From: Sunxiuqinia sp963974515
Lineage (GTDB): Bacteria > Bacteroidota > Bacteroidia > Bacteroidales > Prolixibacteraceae
Reading direction: 5' to 3'
Assembly: GCF_963974515.1 (NCBI RefSeq)
Contig: NZ_CAXBDD010000002.1
Location: 1-64,000, forward strand
DNA length: 64,000 nucleotides
The notes under the pieces were generated by a model, which saw only the letters and a list, made by a program, of their open reading frames with translations, did no database searches and was not told where the DNA came from. The position numbers and the translations under genes are program-made. Below, piece after piece: positions 62,860 to 64,000 of this stretch (its first letter is position 1; each line of letters begins with the position of its first letter).

Positions 62860-63768
62860 CTATTTAACGATATTTTCAAACTTCAATTTTTTTTCTCCGG
62901 ACCAGCGATAAGCGGTCAATTTTCCGTCGCGACTGATGCACGAATCCAAACAGCAGATGTTTGGAGCCAAAATATTGTCTCCATTTTTCAAACAATAATG
63001 ACCAAAAAAGACGATGGGGTCGTCAACTCCATAAGGCTTTCTTTCGCCGTTCACTTCGGGCGGAATGGTATATGGAGGCAAATCGAAACGACTTTCAAAC
63101 GACAACTCCTGAAAATTCATACCTTGAGGATTCAACCACCATTTGGATCGAAAACTTCGGTGTGCCTGGCCTTTGTTATCAAAAACCAACAGGTCTTTTG
63201 GAAGCTGAAAGTCGATTCCTTTGCAAGTTTGCCAGAATGCCACAGAAAGTTCAGAGCTATTTTTACTGACTTTGCGCAAGAAGCTTTTCTTCAATCTTCC
63301 CTCTGTTATATGCTCTTTTAGCAATGCAATGTTTTCATCTCGCCAGCAGGCATGTACAATTCGAATTCCATCAAGCTCAAGAAACATGGGCAAGGTGCGC
63401 ATCCATTTCAAGTGATCTCTGTATTCTTCAGGAAATGGAGCGAACTCTTCCAGAGTTTGATTTAAAGGCAAACGATACTTGGATAAACGTTTATTAAAGA
63501 GCTTGCCCGATTTGTCTTTCAAATCGAACAGAATGGCGTTTAGCTCGTGATTTCCCAGGATAGCGAGGGCACTTCCTGCGTCGACCATGTTACGCACCAG
63601 GTTAACCGTATCACGAATGCGAGGCCCCCGGTTTATAAAATCGCCGACGAATACCGCCTTACGGGTTTGGTGAGAAAAAAAACCATCCTGTTTTTCATAT
63701 CCCATGGACTTCAGCAAATCTTTCAAGATACCTGCCTGCCCATGCACATCGCCTATAATATCGTACAT
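62860..63768 (-). CDS. PPP-type metallophosphatase
   Basis: 302 residues from Met 63768. Metal-site motifs in order: GDVHG (IIGDVHGQAG), GDFINRGP, GNHELNA, then the late GHYC. This is the calcineurin-like PPP superfamily (PrpA or diadenosine-tetraphosphatase-like). The substrate may be a phosphoprotein or dinucleotide. The open frame upstream to 63894 does not look like protein sequence and is rejected. Confidence 0.88.
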   Translation of the reverse strand: MYDIIGDVHGQAGILKDLLKSMGYEKQDGFFSHQTRKAVFVGDFINRGPRIRDTVNLVRNMVDAGSALAILGNHELNAILFDLKDKSGKLFNKRLSKYRLPLNQTLEEFAPFPEEYRDHLKWMRTLPMFLELDGIRIVHACWRDENIALLKEHITEGRLKKSFLRKVSKNSSELSVAFWQTCKGIDFQLPKDLLVFDNKGQAHRSFRSKWWLNPQGMNFQELSFESRFDLPPYTIPPEVNGERKPYGVDDPIVFFGHYCLKNGDNILAPNICCLDSCISRDGKLTAYRWSGEKKLKFENIVK

Positions 63769-63850
63769 AAAAAGTAGTCCATTTATGGGAGGCAAGTTAT
63801 CACTTTTATCAAAAACACAAGAAAAATGACCATGGAAATTCGCGTTAAAT

Positions 63851-64000
63851 TCATTTGTGCTTTCCTCCCGGCAGAAAGACACTGGAGGAATCAACTTTAC
63901 TCAGCCATCCATCGATGCTCTCAACGGACTGAACAGTGCAGATACAGCGCCGCAAGTCTTTGTTGTACACCAGCCAAAAAGAAAGGGCTTCCTTCCGGCA
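63851..64000 (-). CDS. Partial gene, 3' end, product unknown
   Basis: A frame enters from the right edge and ends at a TGA at 63851-63853, giving 49 residues (including WLVYNKDLRRCICTVQSVES and the end FLPGGKHK). It has protein-like composition and lies 82 bp upstream of the metallophosphatase start. The family cannot be named from this fragment. Confidence 0.45.
   Translation of the reverse strand, partial: CRKEALSFWLVYNKDLRRCICTVQSVESIDGWLSKVDSSSVFLPGGKHK

Noticed and set aside
1..64000. CRISPR arrays and insertion sequences
   Set aside because: No regularly spaced repeats and no transposase genes or paired terminal repeats were found by reading.

Overview
The window is a chromosomal segment from a member of the Bacteroidota. 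Supporting signs are a SusC/CarboxypepD-type TonB receptor paired with a DUF4374 lipoprotein, a type IX secretion (T9SS) C-terminal sorting domain, a Bacteroidota-type HU-related gene (decayed), TAnnTTTG-like -7 promoter elements, and almost no Shine-Dalgarno sites. The gene styles fit the Marinilabiliales/Prolixibacteraceae best. That placement is inferred from protein character; no rRNA gene is present to confirm it.

Layout. 0.2-15.2 kb is mostly housekeeping: TPR protein, gyrA, clpC, mscS-like channel, SpoIIE-type phosphatase, PfkB kinase, fabG, an FkbM methyltransferase divergent from a DUF4422 glycosyltransferase, and mnmE. 15.2-21.8 kb, minus strand, is a phosphate uptake block (two-component pair, outer-membrane porin, pstSCAB, no phoU). 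21.8-23.9 kb is a decayed accessory pocket: an HU-family pseudogene, an odd secreted protein built from two HU-like half domains, and unnamed coding debris. 23.9-27.6 kb is a TonB receptor/DUF4374 uptake pair. 27.6-38.9 kb is one long minus-strand operon: receiver, membrane HEAT protein, processive GT2 synthase, LTA-synthase-like phosphotransferase, TPR-YaiO barrel, an unrecognised anchored protein, GDPD phosphodiesterase with T9SS tail, and a surface protein. It looks like a regulated surface-polymer system that may add and remove glycerophosphate. 39.0-44.8 kb holds a large TPR protein, two near-identical 222-aa membrane paralogues with duplicated terminators, and small envelope/stress genes.

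45.1-53.3 kb is a large arsenic cluster in two transcription blocks. Block 1: arsR, thioredoxin, ArsF-like, ArsG-like, ArsP-like permease, diheme C_GCAxxG_C_C cytochrome. Block 2: arsR, arsC, arsM, acr3, with an extra methyltransferase behind it. Between them lies a ProC-like gene. Each arsR has its own palindromic operator type, with the same 5-N8-5 geometry but different half-sites. 53.7-64 kb returns to ordinary genes: nspC, ABC-F ATPase, pirin/AraC pair, TauE and SulP anion transporters, a DksA-like protein, a methyltransferase, two identical tRNA-Asp genes, a metallophosphatase, and a gene cut by the window end.

The most unusual loci are the secreted HU-half-domain protein beside an HU pseudogene, the GT2/LtaS-like/GDPD operon, and the arsenic cluster with paired operator codes.
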